From Penaeus vannamei (taxonomy: Eukaryota > Arthropoda > Malacostraca > Decapoda > Penaeidae): a DNA stretch of 64,000 nucleotides. This document shows, piece by piece, positions 24,568 through 37,072 of the stretch. The first letter of the stretch is position 1. Each line of letters opens with the position of its first letter. The notes beneath the pieces were generated by a model. That model was not told where the DNA came from. It did not search any database and saw only the letters and a program-made list of their open reading frames with translations. The stretch lies in the NCBI RefSeq assembly GCF_042767895.1, contig NC_091560.1, forward strand, positions 32,356,796-32,420,795, in the 5' to 3' direction. The position numbers and the translations under genes were made by a program.

Positions 24568-25606
24568 TATTAATGATTTAATTTTTACATAATTTTATTA
24601 CCTATATTTCCACTGCCTACATTTATTCCCTTTATAAGCACTACCATTATTAATATATATAATCGCTATAAAAAAGTATCAGACTGTGAACAGGGTACCG
24701 TTGTTACCCGCAATGTTGTGCTAATCACCTACTCTTTATTTGGAACGTGTCAAACGGTGCATCAATACACCCGGAAGGAGTTATTCTCGATTAAAGGGAA
24801 TGCTTATCTTCGTTGGGTACACACGGAACATGGTAACTGTAATTTCATCTAGAGTTCAAGGTGAAAGCAAACCACGCACACAGCAGGGTTCGTAAACACT
24901 ACACAGCTTTTGTAGGCTTTAAGACCTATGGCGAAGTGTAAGAGGCAATTCTGCACTCAGTTAGCAAGGCGTTCGAGAATATATGAGTAAGAATTTTAGC
25001 AAAGATTAACAGCAGCAGGATCATCATCGCTAAATGTTATCTTAGTGAATGTAATTACGATAATGATATTATATTTATGATATATATAACATTTGTTAGA
25101 CAGTTATTGTTTTCCTGATAAGGGCGGAGAGGATGAGAGAGAGGGAAGGGAAATAAAATAAAAAAGAGAGAGGGAGGGAAGAGAGAGAAAAATAGAATAC
25201 AAGACAGACGTTCGTCATTATCGTAGTATTTTATGATGTATGAAATTTGTTCACATTAACATACCGTTCCAGACCGTCCAATCACGCCACGTGAACTAGC
25301 GTGTTGACCTAGGCCAGGATTTGCAATTGATATGGAAGTAAAAAAAAAGCAAAAGCTAAATACAACTTTGTAATAGTGCTGAATATAAATGCGTTGTGAA
25401 AACAGGCAGATCATGAAAATTCCCCTATTAACATCAGTGAAAAACGAAATTATAACAATTATGTACCCCCCCCCCCCCTCCCTGGTAATGACCCAGTGAA
25501 AATTATCATACTAAAGAAAGAAAAGAAAAAGACAAACAACACAGGGAATAGGTAGGCGCATCTTATATGCATAGATACAAATTTATTTTGCTTTCTTGTT
25601 ACTTAC

Positions 25607-25677
25607 GTCTCTGTGGTGTAGTGGATAGCATGACTGCCTCTTAATCAGTTGACTCGGGTTCAAATCCTGACGGAGAC
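25607..25677 (+). tRNA. tRNA-like gene, anticodon CTT (Lys)
   Basis: Acceptor GTCTCTG/CGGAGAC with one wobble. The variable region begins T44 (AGTTGACTC), as in 42230. TATA-like 25564-25577; T4 at 25691-25694. Confidence 0.62.
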
Positions 25678-26743
25678 AATAACGCATACATTTTAAAAAT
25701 TATTTTGAGACTATTATATTCTTAAAATTTGTATTTTCATTGCAGTTGTTACCATACTTGATTATCTATAAAATGCCAGACTGTGAACGGGGTTCTCTAC
25801 TTACCAATGAGAGTTGATTTCACTTGCCACTCACGAATGCTACGGAAAAACGCGTTTTTCCATAATTTAACTTTCCTCAAGTTACTATAGTACAACTGTG
25901 AATTTGCATGTTTGTATCACGTGTATTTGCATAGAATAAAATATTGGAATGTATATTCAAAAATCGTGATTTAAATTGAACCTAAGTCGTTAAAGTCACA
26001 TCCTGATCGGTGGGTTACAGTTTGAAAACACCGACAGAGAACATTTTTGCTAATCACCTAATCTTAATTTGGAAAGTCTCAAACGCCAAATCAATACACC
26101 CAGATATTGTCCTTGATAATACAACATATTCAATTTCGCTGTGTACACACGAGACATAGTAATAGTAATTTTATCTATAGTTCAGGCTGAAAACAACCAG
26201 GTTGAAATTTTTAAAGCGGAACAACAGCAGTATCATTGGTATTATATTAATGATTGTGATTATGATAAGGACAAGTTATGATGATTATTATACTTATAAC
26301 ATTTATTAAACAATTGTTATTTTCATGATAAAGGAGGAGATATAAAAGAATAAGACACGTTCGTCATTATCATAGTATTCTTATGGTGAATTAAATTTGT
26401 TCATATTGTTATACCCTTACAGACTGTCAAAACAGGCCACGTGAACTAGCCTGTTGACTATGCCAGGAATTGAATTACAGTTGATAAAAAAAACTAATCC
26501 CGTGAAAGATAAATGCAATATTATAGTAATAATACAGAATATGAATGCGTTTTGAGAACAGGCGGATCATGAACATTCCCTAATAACATTACTGAAATAC
26601 AAAACTATCATAATTTTGCACTCCCTCCTGTAATGACCCAATGATAATTATCATGGAAAAGGAAGAAAGAAAAAAGAAAAACAAACATTGGAAATAAGCG
26701 CTTCAATATATATACAAATTCGTTTCACTCTCACATCAATTAA

Positions 26744-26814
26744 GTCTCCGTGGTGTAGTGGATAGCATGGCTGCCTCTTAATCAGCAGACTCGGGTTCAA
26801 ATCCTGATGGAGAC
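26744..26814 (+). tRNA. tRNA-like gene, anticodon CTT (Lys), G27-C43 variant
   Basis: Carries the paired change GCTGC/TCAGC in the anticodon stem. T stem ends CCTGA then TGGAGAC (G7-T66 wobble). TATA-like 26706-26714 and T6 terminator 26826-26831. Inverted relative of 11021. Confidence 0.64.
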
Positions 26815-27107
26815 TAACATAATTATTTTTTAAAAATTATTTTCAAACATTATATAACTAAGATTTTATTTTCAGTGCCATTGTTACCATACATGATCGT
26901 CTATAAAATGTCAGACAGTGGAAGGGATTCTTCTCTATTAAAATAGGGTTGCTAATCACCTAATCTTAATCAGGGAAAGTTACAGACACCATATCAGTAC
27001 ACCTAGAAGTTGTCCTCGATAATACAAGTTAATTTCGCTGTGTACATACGAAGCATGGTAATGGTATTTTATTTTATGTACACCATTAACCACCATATTC
27101 TTTAGTA

Positions 27108-27178
27108 GTTTTTGTGGTGTAATGGATAGCATGACTGTCTCCTAATCAGTAGACTCGGGTTCAAATTCTAACGGAAAC
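27108..27178 (+). tRNA. tRNA-like gene, anticodon CCT (Arg)
   Basis: Acceptor GTTTTTG/CGGAAAC fully paired with G-U pairs. Intact A box; the B box ends ATTC. No T4 run nearby. It lies only about 300 bp after a CTT copy because the intervening CTT spacer was cut near 26940. Confidence 0.48.
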
Positions 27179-27947
27179 TATGGATGTTCCTCTTTAAAAA
27201 ATTTAAATCAATATTTTCTCTGCATACATTTTATTGCTTTCTTAATCACTGTCGTTATTAATGTTCGTAATTGTTCCAGAATAGTGCCAGACTATGAACA
27301 GGGACTATGAGCTTACCTTCTAGCGTTATAGTTTACTGTTGCTGCCCACGAATGATACAAAAAAATGCTTTTCTCAATTCCTATTTGATCTTTGATCTAC
27401 ACTAATGTTGGAAATTGACATTATTGTATTAGATGTAAATTTCTCTAATAAGAGCGATGGAAATGTATATTAAGACATATCAATTAGCTTTGTTGGAGTT
27501 AGATTACGTCTGCCACAAGTTGAGGACACTTCCCCGTAAACATTTCTAATCACTAGTGCTAATCACCTAATCTTAATTTGGAAAGTCTCGCATATCAGTA
27601 CATCCAGAAGGATATAAAACACACTCATTTTCCCTGTGTACACACGGAGCTTGGTAATTATGATTTTACTTCGACTTAAATCAAATCCGGATCGGCGCGT
27701 CACAAGTGGAACACACCGACCGGAAAAAAGGTTTGCTAATCACCTAATCTTAATCTGGAAAGTTACAAACACCATATCAGTACACCCAGAAGTTGCCCTC
27801 GATTATATAGCATAGTTAATGTTATCTAGAGTTCAAGCTGAAGCAATCGGGTTCATATTGGATATGAATAACTATGATGACAATAATATGAACAATATTT
27901 TTTGACAATTATGATTACTGAAGAGGGAGACGGAAAAGTAAGATCAT

Positions 27948-27963
27948 GAAAGTTGAAACTTTC
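27948..27963. other. Inversion junction B, reverse orientation
   Basis: GAAAGTTGAAACTTTC, the reverse complement of the junction at 15932. Confidence 0.75.
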
Positions 27964-28285
27964 CTAAGTAAAGTTAGGTGATTAGCAAACCTTTTTTTTC
28001 GGTTATGTGTTCAATCTGTGACGCGCCGATCCGGTCATTCTATAAAAAATACACCTTATACAAAAATGCTTAGTAACTCAAGGTAAGCTAAAATATGGAG
28101 TGAGAACGTTTTTCCGTAGCATTCGTGAATGGCAAGTGAAATGAAACATTCAGTGGTAAGTAGAGAAGAACCTCTTCCACTGTCGGACATTTTATAGATT
28201 ATGTCACAATAACATTTGCACTGAAAATAAAATCTTAAAAATATAATATGAATTCGACAATAATTTAAAAAGTAGCTTCGTATGA

Positions 28286-28356
28286 GTCTCCGTCAGGATT
28301 TGAACCCGAGTCTACTGATTAAGAGGCAGTCATGCTATCCACTACACCACGGAGAC
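28286..28356 (-). tRNA. tRNA-like gene, anticodon CTT (Lys)
   Basis: Consensus. T5 terminator 28267-28271; TATA-like TATATGCATATA 28384-28395. The downstream spacer has lost about 130 bp (after ACGCTAGTTCACGTGG at 28538) relative to other copies. Confidence 0.65.
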
Positions 28357-29443
28357 AGATAATTTTTATTAAACAAATCTTTGTATATGCATATAGGAAC
28401 GCCTACCTATTTCCTATGCAGTTTGTCCTTTTCTTTTATATGGAAATGATCACTGAGTCATTACAAGAGTATAAGATTATAATTTTGTTTTTCAGTAAAG
28501 TTATTAGGGGAATTTTCATGATCCGCCCGTTTTCAAAACGCTAGTTCACGTGGCGTGTTTTGAGTCTGCAAGGGTATGTTAATGTGAACAAATTTGATAC
28601 ACCATAAAAATTCTTTGGTAATTGCAAACGTCTGTTCTTTCTCTCACTTTCTCTTCCCTCCCTCTCTATCTTTTATTCTCTTTCTCTTCCCTCTCTCCTC
28701 CCTTATAATGAAGATAATTGTCTAACAAATGTTATATATACAATTAATATTAAAACTTGCCATTATCTTAATGCCAATAATTATAATAACAATTTAATGA
28801 TGATACTGCTGTTGATTGGTTTTGTAAAAAGTTTCACTCATATACATTCGCGAACGCCCTGCTATTTCACTGAATGCAGAATTTCTCTTGCACTTCGCCA
28901 CAGGTCTTATCATAGCCTACGAAACCTATACAGTGTTTATGAACCCTATTGTGTGCGTGGTTTGCTTTCACCTTGAACTTTTGATAAAATTACAGTTACC
29001 ATGTTGCGTGTGTACACAAAATAAACTCCTTCCGGGTGAAATGATATACCACGTGACACGTTCCTAATTAAGATTAGGTGATTAGCACTCCTTAGATGTT
29101 TGCGAGTAAGTGTCCTCAACCTGTACGCGCCGATGTAGACATAATGAAATTCCAAGTTAGTTTAATTATAAATTGTCAAGTATTAATGCAAGTTGCCATC
29201 GCTTATTTTAGAGAAATTCGCATATAATAGAAAAGTGATATTTCCCAAATGTACTGTAGTTAATAGATGAAAGCTAAAAACGAATTGAGAAGAGCGTTTG
29301 TAAGAACCAAAAACATAAACGGTCGATAGCACCCTGTTCACAGTCTGGTACTATTCTGTAACGATTACACATAGTAATAATAGGAGTGAGTGCATAGTAA
29401 TGTATGCAGTAAAAATATTGGTGTGAAAAAAGGTAGATTAATA

Positions 29444-29514
29444 GTCCACATAAAGATTTGAAACCGAGTCTACTGTTTCAGAGGCAGACATGCTACTCAC
29501 TACATGACACGAAC
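29444..29514 (-). pseudogene. tRNA-like relic, anticodon CTG (Gln)
   Basis: Loop CTCTGAA, A box decayed (TCATGTAGTGA), T-stem mispaired (TCGGT/CTTTA). Acceptor still pairs by wobble. T6 run about 16 bp downstream. Confidence 0.5.
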
Positions 29515-30544
29515 TATTTAAGAAAAATGTATCCTTTGAAATATAAAAACATTTTATCTAGCTCGTTCTTCCATCTCTGTCTGTCTGTCTGCCTGTCTAT
29601 CTGTCTTTACCTCGCGTCCCTTTTATGATGTCTATATTTTAGTCTATTCTTCTTTATACAAAGATGGAATAGTAAAAGCCACAATGGAAATTAAATCGTG
29701 AATTGTTTCAAATCTACCATGAAAAACAAAACAAAACAAAAAGGACGAATGTCTTTCATTCTCTTTCTTTTCAGTCTCCCTCTTCATTATAAAAATAATT
29801 GTAATTGTCAAAAAAATATTGTTCATATTATCATCATAATAGTTACTGTAATTTGCTATTGCCATAATGATAATAATCCTGATAATAATGTTACTGCTAT
29901 TGTCTCTGTAAAAATTCTCACTAATATGTATTCATGTACGATTTACTAGCTCACTAAAAGTAGGATTACCTCATAAACTTAGTCATAGGTCTTGTTGTAA
30001 CTTACAAAAACTGTATTGAATTCAGTGGTTTTCTCAATACACTGGTTAAAGGTGTGGATAAGATCCATGGCTCTGAACTCTGAACTCTGAACCCTGTTGC
30101 TTTCAGCTTGAGCTCTAGATAAAATTACAACTACCATGTTTCGTGTGCACACAGCGAAATTAACTAAGCTACATTATCAAGGACAACTTTGGGTGTACTG
30201 ATATGCCGTTTGAGACTTTCCAAATTAGGATTAGGTGATTAGCAAACCTTTTTTTCGGTCGGTGTCTTCAACCTGTGACGCGCCGATCCGGACCTAATTT
30301 AAACAAATTTAGGTTCATTATAAATCGATATCTTTCGATTTATCATTCTGTTCAAGTGCACGTTATGGAAAAATGTAACGTCCCATTTGTACTATAGTAA
30401 CCCGAGCAAAGCAAAGATTTGGAGTGAGAAGAGCGTTTTTCCGTAGCATTCGTGAGTGGCAAGTGAAATCAAACATTCAGTGGTAAGTAGAGAAGAACCC
30501 CGTTGTTTGAAGTGTTACAAATCAACTATAGAAAAGATGACGTT

Positions 30545-31044
30545 NNNNNNNNNNNNNNNNNNNNNNNNNNNNNNNNNNNNNNNNNNNNNNNNNNNNNNNN
30601 NNNNNNNNNNNNNNNNNNNNNNNNNNNNNNNNNNNNNNNNNNNNNNNNNNNNNNNNNNNNNNNNNNNNNNNNNNNNNNNNNNNNNNNNNNNNNNNNNNNN
30701 NNNNNNNNNNNNNNNNNNNNNNNNNNNNNNNNNNNNNNNNNNNNNNNNNNNNNNNNNNNNNNNNNNNNNNNNNNNNNNNNNNNNNNNNNNNNNNNNNNNN
30801 NNNNNNNNNNNNNNNNNNNNNNNNNNNNNNNNNNNNNNNNNNNNNNNNNNNNNNNNNNNNNNNNNNNNNNNNNNNNNNNNNNNNNNNNNNNNNNNNNNNN
30901 NNNNNNNNNNNNNNNNNNNNNNNNNNNNNNNNNNNNNNNNNNNNNNNNNNNNNNNNNNNNNNNNNNNNNNNNNNNNNNNNNNNNNNNNNNNNNNNNNNNN
31001 NNNNNNNNNNNNNNNNNNNNNNNNNNNNNNNNNNNNNNNNNNNN
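30545..31044. other. Assembly gap, 500 N
   Basis: Exactly 500 N. The left contig ends in minus-oriented satellite resembling 20241-20325, and the right contig begins in plus-oriented CTT spacer, so the orientation switch lies in unsequenced DNA. Confidence 0.98.
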
Positions 31045-32192
31045 TTTGCAATTGATATCACAGTAATGCCGCATAAAATAAATACCACATTCTTGTAATA
31101 GTACTGCATATGAATGCGTTTTGAAAACAGGCGGATCATTAAAATTCCAATAACATTACTGAAACACAAAATTATAATAATCTTATACTCCCTCCTGTAA
31201 GTAGCCAGTGATAATAATCATAGTAAAGAAATAAATTAGAAGAGAAAGACAGACAAATAACATAAATAGGAAGGCGCTCTCATAAGCATATATATAAATT
31301 CGTTTTACCTTCATATCTTGTAAGTTTCCGTGGTGTAGTGGATAGCATGACTGCCTCTTAATCAGTAGACTCGGGTTCAAATCCTGACGGAGACTAAATC
31401 ACATACACTTTTAAAACTATTTTCAAACGTTAAGATTTTATTTTCAGCGAAATTGTTACCATACACGATCGCCTACAAAATGTCAGACTGTGAACGGGGT
31501 TCTTCTCTACTTGCCAATGAATATTACATTTCACTTGCCACTCACGAATGCTTCGGAAAAACGACTTTCTCACTCCATACATTTGCTTTCCTCGAGTTAG
31601 TATAAGTAAGTTGCATTTTTGTATAACGTGTATTTGTATAGAAAAATATATTTGAATGTATATGGAAAGATATTGATTTATAATGAACATAAATTTATTT
31701 AAATCTCACACGTCAAATCAGTAAACCCAAAAGTTGTTCTCGATAATATAGTTAATAAGTTAATTTCGCTGTTTATACACGAAACATGGTAATTGTAATT
31801 TTATCTAGAGTTCAAGCTTAAAGCAACCGGGTTCATAGTTGGATATTCAGCCATGGATCATATCAAAACTATTAACCAGTGTATTGTGAAAACTACTGAA
31901 TTCAATACAGTTTTTGTAGGTTACGACAAGACTTATGACTAAGTTTATGAAGCAATCCTACTTTTAGCGAGCTAGTAAAGCGCACAAGAATACATATTAG
32001 TGAGAATTTTTACAGAGACAACAGCAGGAACATTATTATTGTTATCATGATTATTATCATTATGGCAATAGCAAATTACAGTAACTATTATGATGATAAT
32101 ATGAGCAATATTTTTTGACAATTAAGACCTATGACTAAGTTTATGAGGCAATTCTACTTTTAGTGAGCTAAAACGAACATTAATTGGATTAA
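31045..32192 (+). repeat. Plus-oriented tRNA satellite block
   Basis: Duplicates the sequence around 12900-13960 almost exactly, with a CTT copy at 31324. It ends in an irregular stretch (about 32120-32192) where spacer pieces are joined before a truncated tRNA in the other orientation. Confidence 0.8.
31324..31394 (+). tRNA. tRNA-like gene, anticodon CTT (Lys)
   Basis: Acceptor GTTTCCG/CGGAGAC, otherwise consensus. TATA-like 31288-31300 (24-36 bp upstream); T4 terminator 31409-31412. Confidence 0.65.
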
Positions 32193-32235
32193 GCTGATTA
32201 AGAGGCAGCCATGCTATCCACTACACCACGGAGAC
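32193..32235 (-). pseudogene. tRNA 5' part (positions 1-43) at a breakpoint
   Basis: G27-C43-type CTT copy truncated exactly after position 43, the 3' edge of the anticodon stem. The T arm and 3' acceptor are replaced by foreign spacer. The upstream TATA-like flank is present (32264-32275), but there is no B box. Confidence 0.6.
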
Positions 32236-33980
32236 TTAATTGATGTAAAAGTGAAACGAATTTGTATATATCTATATTGAAGCGCTTATTTCCAATGTTT
32301 GTTTTTCTTTTTTCTTTCTTTCTTTTCTATGATAATTATCACTGGGTCATTACAGGAGGGAGTGCAAAATTATGATAGTTTTGTATTTCAGTAATGTTAT
32401 TAGGGAATGTTCATGATCCGCCTGTTCTCAAAACGCATTCATATTCTGTATTATTACTATAATATTGCATTTATCTTTCACGGGATTAGTTTTTTTTATC
32501 AACTGTAATTCAATTCCTGGCATAGGTCAACAGGCTAGTTCACGTGGCCTGTTTTGACAGTCTGTAAGGGTATAACAATATGAACAAATTTAATTCACCA
32601 TAAGAATACTATGATAATGACGAACGTGTCTTTTATTCTTTTATCTCTCCTTCTCCTCCTTTATCATGAAAACAATAATTGTTTAACAAATGTTATAAGT
32701 ATAATAATTATCATAACTTGCCCTTATCATAATCACAATCATTAATATAATACCAATGATACTGCTGTTGTTCCGCTTAAAAAAATTTAACCTGGTTGCT
32801 TTCAGCCTGAACTATAGATAAAATTACTATTACTATGTCTCGTGTGTACACAGCGAAACTGATTATGTTGTATTATCAAGGACAACATCTAAGTGTATTG
32901 ATTTGGCGTTAAAGACTTTCCAAATTATGATTAGGTGATTAGCAAAACTGTTCTCTGTCGGTGTTTCCAAACTGTAACCCGAATTTGTATCTATGCATAT
33001 AAGATGCGCCTACCTATTTCCTGTGTTGTTTGTCTTTTTCTTTTCTATGATAATTTTCACTGGGTCATTACCGGGGGGGGGGGTACATAATTGTTATAAT
33101 TTCGTTTTTCACTGATGTTATTAGGGGAATTTTCATGATCTGCCAGTTTTCAGAACGCATTCATATTCAGTACTATTACAAAATTGTATTTAGCTTTTGC
33201 GGAATTATTTCCATATCAATTGCAAATCCTGGCCAAGGTCAAGACGCTAGTTCACGTGGCGTGTTTGGACGGTCTGGAACGGTGTTAATGTGAACAAATT
33301 TGATACACCATAAAATACTACGATAATGACGTACGTCTGTCTTGTATTCTCCTTTTCTCACTTTCTCTTCCCTCCCTCTCTCTTTTTTATTCTCTTTCAC
33401 TTCCCTCTCTCTCATCCTCTCCGCCCTTATCAGGAAAACAATAATTGTCTAACAAATGTTATATATATCATAAATATAACACCATTATCGTAATTACAAA
33501 CACTAAGATAACATTTAGTGATGATGATCCTGCTGCTGTTAATCTTTGCTAAAATTCTTACTCATATATTCTCGAACGCCTTGCTAACTGAATGCAGAAT
33601 TGCCTCTTACACTTCGCCATAGGTCTTAAAGCCTACAAAAGCTGTGAAGTGTTTATGAACCCTGCTGTGTGCGCGGTTTGCTTTCACCTTGAACTCTTGA
33701 TGAGATTACAGTTGCCATGTTCCGTGTGTACCCAACGAAGATAGACATTCCCTTTAATCGAGAATAACTCCTTCCGGGTGTATTGATACACCGTTTGACA
33801 CGTTCCAAATAAAGAGTAGGTGATTAGCACAACTTTGCGGGTAACAACGGTACCCTGTTCACAGTCTGATACTTTTTTATAGCGATTATATATATTAATA
33901 ATGGTAGTGCTTATAAAGGGAATAAATGTAGGCAGTGGAAATATGGGTAATAAAATTATGTAAAAATTAAATTATTAATA
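32236..33980 (-). repeat. Minus-oriented satellite without intact tRNA
   Basis: Parallel to 11092-12780, including the tRNA-deleting junction at 32973-32985 and a G tract at 33074. Polypyrimidine tract at 33345-33420. No gene is seen. Confidence 0.8.
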
Positions 33981-33997
33981 GTCCATGTCAGAATTTG
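33981..33997 (-). pseudogene. tRNA 3' remnant at inversion junction A
   Basis: Inverse of 24551-24567: GTCCATGTCAGAATTTG on the plus strand, fused to TTATTTTCATG of plus-oriented spacer. Confidence 0.62.
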
Positions 33998-34434
33998 TTA
34001 TTTTCATGTTTGGAAGGAGACAGAAAGAGAATAACAGACATGTTCGTCCTTACCTTAGTATTTTTATGGTGTATCAAATTTGTTCATATCAACATCTCCT
34101 TACAGACTGTCTGAACAAGCCGCGTGAACTAGCGTCTTGACTTAGGCCAGGATTTGCAATTGATATCACAGTAATGCCGCATAAAATAAATATCATATTC
34201 TTGTAAAAGTACTGCATATGAATGCGTTTTGAAAACAGGCGGATCATGAAAATTCCCTCAATAACATTACTGAAACACAAAATTATAATAATCTTATACT
34301 CCCTCCTGTAAGTAGCCAGTGATAATAATCATAGTAAAGAAATAAATTAGAAGAGAAAGACAGACAAATAACATAAATAGGAAGGCGCTCTCATAAGCAT
34401 ATATATAAATTCATTTTACCTTCATATCTTGTAA

Positions 34435-34505
34435 GTCTCCGTGGTGCAGTGGATAGCATGACTGCCTCTTAATCAGTAGACTCGGGTTCAAATCCTGACG
34501 GAGCC
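34435..34505 (+). tRNA. tRNA-like gene, anticodon CTT (Lys)
   Basis: D arm GTGCAGTGG; 3' acceptor CGGAGCC leaves one mismatch. TATA-like 34399-34410; T4 34520-34523. Sister of 13184. Confidence 0.6.
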
Positions 34506-35415
34506 TAACATACATACACTTTTAAAACTATTTTCAAACGTTAAGATTTTATTTTCAGCGAAATTGTTGGCATACACGATCGCCTACAAAATGTCAGACT
34601 ATGAACGGGGTTCTTCTCTACTTGCCAATTAATATTACATTTCACTTGCCACTCACGAATGCTTCGGAAAGACGCCCTTCTCACTCCATACATTTGCTTT
34701 CCTCGAGTTAGTAAAGTACAAATGGGAAGTTGCATTTTTGTATAACGTGTATTTGTATAGAAAAATATATTTAAATGTATATGGAAAGATATTGATTTAT
34801 AATAAACATAAATTTATTTAAATCTTACACGTCAAATCAGTAAACACCCAATGTTGTCCTCGATAATATAGCTTAGTTAATTTCGCTGTTTATACACGAA
34901 ACATGGTAATTTTAATTTTATCTAGAGTTCAAGCTTAAAGCAACCGGGTTCATAGTTGGATATTCAGCCATGGGTCATATCAAAACTATTAACAGTGTAT
35001 TGTGAAAACTACTGAATTCAATACATTCTTTTGTAGGTTACGACAAGACCTATGACTAAGTTTATGAGGCAATTCTACTTCTAGTGAGCTAGTAAATCGT
35101 ACACGAATACATATTAGTGAGAATTTTTACACAGAAACAAAAGCCGTAACATTATTATTATCATTATGGCATTAGCAAATTGCAGTAATTATTATGGTGA
35201 TAATATGAACAGTTTTTCTTTGACAATTACAGTTATTTTTAAAAAGAAAAGGGAGTGAAAAGAAAGAGATTGAAAGACATTCGTCGTTTTTGTTTTGTTT
35301 TGTTTTTCATGGTAGATTTGAAACAATTCACGATTTATTTTTTTATTGAGAGAGATGAAAGAACGAGATAGATGAAATGTTTTTTATATTTCAAAGGATA
35401 CATTTTTCTTAAATA

Positions 35416-35480
35416 GTTATGTAGTGGATGGCATGTCTGCCTCTGAAACAGTAGACTCGGTTTCAAATCTTTATGTGGAC
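35416..35480 (+). pseudogene. tRNA-like relic, anticodon CTG, 6-nt deletion
   Basis: 65 nt. Six bases of the 5' acceptor and A box are missing (AGTTATGTAG in place of AGTTCGTGTTATGTAG), so no acceptor stem can form. The same deletion is at 53046 and 56738. Confidence 0.55.
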
Positions 35481-36645
35481 TATTAATCTACCTTTTTTCA
35501 CACCAATATTTTTACTACATACATTTATTACTATGCACTCACTACTATTATTACTATGTGTAATCATTATAGAATAGTACCAGACTGTGAACAGGGTGCT
35601 GTCGACCGTTTATGTTTTTGGTTCCTACAAATACTCTTCTCAATTCGTTTTTAGATTTCATCTATTAACTATAGTACATTTGGGAAATATCACTTTTCTA
35701 TTATATGCGAATTTCTCTAAAATAAGCGATGGCAACTTGCATTAATACTTGACAATTTATAATTAAACAAACTTGGAATTTCATTATGTCTACATCGGCG
35801 CGCACAGGTTGAGGACACTTACTCGCAAACATCTAAGGAGTGGTAATTACCTAATCTTAATTAGGAACGTGTCACGTGGTATATCATTTCACCCGGAAGG
35901 AGTTTATTTTGTGTACACACGCAACATGGTAACTGTAATTTTATCAATAGTTCAAGGTGAAAGCAAACCACGCACACAATAGGGTTCATAAACACTGTAT
36001 AGGTTTCGTAGGCTATGATAAGACCTGTGGCGAAGTGCAAGAGAAATTCTGCATTCAGTGAAATAGCAGGGCGTTCGCGAATATATATGAGTGAGAATTT
36101 TTACAAAGCCTAACAACAGCAGTATCATCATAAGTGTTATTATAATTATTGGCATTAAGATAATGGCAAGTTATAATAATGATTGTTATATATATAACAT
36201 TTGTTAGATAATTATCTTCATTATAAGGGAGGAGAGGGAGAAATGGAGGGTAGAGAACGTGAGAGAAAGAACAGACGTTTGTCATTACCAAAGTATTTTT
36301 ATGGTGTATTAAATTTGTTTGTAAATTTGTTAACATACCCTTGCAGACTCAAAACATGCTACGTGAACTAGCGTCTTGACCAAGGCCAGGATTTACAACT
36401 GATACCAAAGTAATCCGCAAAAGAATAAGACAACATTCTTGTAAAAGGACTGAATATGAATGCGTTTTGAAAACGGGCGGATCATGAAAATTCCCCTAAT
36501 AACTTTACTGAAAAACAAAATTATAATTTTGTACTCTTGTAATGACCCAGTGATCATTTTCATATGAAAGAAAAGGACAAACTGCATAGGAAATAGGTAG
36601 GCGTTCCTATATGGATATACAAAGATTTGTTTAACATTATCATCT

Positions 36646-36716
36646 GCCTCCGTGGTGTAGTGGATAGCATGACTGCCTCTTAATCAGTAGACTCGGGTTC
36701 AAATCCTGACGGAGAC
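36646..36716 (+). tRNA. tRNA-like gene, anticodon CTT (Lys)
   Basis: 5' acceptor GCCTCCG leaves C2-A71 unpaired. Otherwise consensus. TATA-like 36609-36620; T5 terminator 36731-36735. Confidence 0.6.
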
Positions 36717-37056
36717 TCATACGTAGCTACTTTTTAAATTATTGTCGAATTCATATTATATTTTTAAGATTTTATTTTCAGTGCAAATGTTATTGTGACA
36801 ATTGTTATTGTGACATAATCTTCTATAAAATGTCAGACAGTGGAAGAGGTTCTTCTCTACTTACCACTGAATGTTTCATTTCACTTGCCATTCACGAATG
36901 CGACGGAAAAACGTTCTCACTCCATATTTTAGCTTACCTTGAGTTACTAAGCATTTTTGTATAAGGTGTATTTAAAAAAAAATGACCGGATTGGCGCGTC
37001 ACAGATTGAACACATGACCGGAAAAAAAGGTTTGCTAATCACCTAACTTTACTTAG

Positions 37057-37072
37057 GAAAGTTTCAACTTTC
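37057..37072. other. Inversion junction B
   Basis: GAAAGTTTCAACTTTC between plus-oriented and minus-oriented satellite. Confidence 0.75.

Larger units (their letters stand above)
24568..27947 (+). repeat. Plus-oriented tRNA satellite block
   Basis: Holds CTT copies at 25607 and 26744 and a CCT copy at 27108. Its first 2.3 kb parallel 41200-43500. Includes a C15 tract at 25466-25480 and a purine tract at 25110-25200. Confidence 0.8.
27964..30544 (-). repeat. Minus-oriented tRNA satellite block
   Basis: CTT and CTG copies at 28286 and 29444, then CTG spacer with a GTCT microsatellite (29576-29606) and an AAAAC repeat (29722-29742). It supplies the empty site for the RTE insertion near 28760. 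Ends at the gap. Confidence 0.82.
33998..37056 (+). repeat. Plus-oriented tRNA satellite block
   Basis: CTT, CTG and CTT copies at 34435, 35416 and 36646, in the same order as 13184-15612. A purine tract lies at 36210-36265. No protein gene is seen. Confidence 0.82.
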
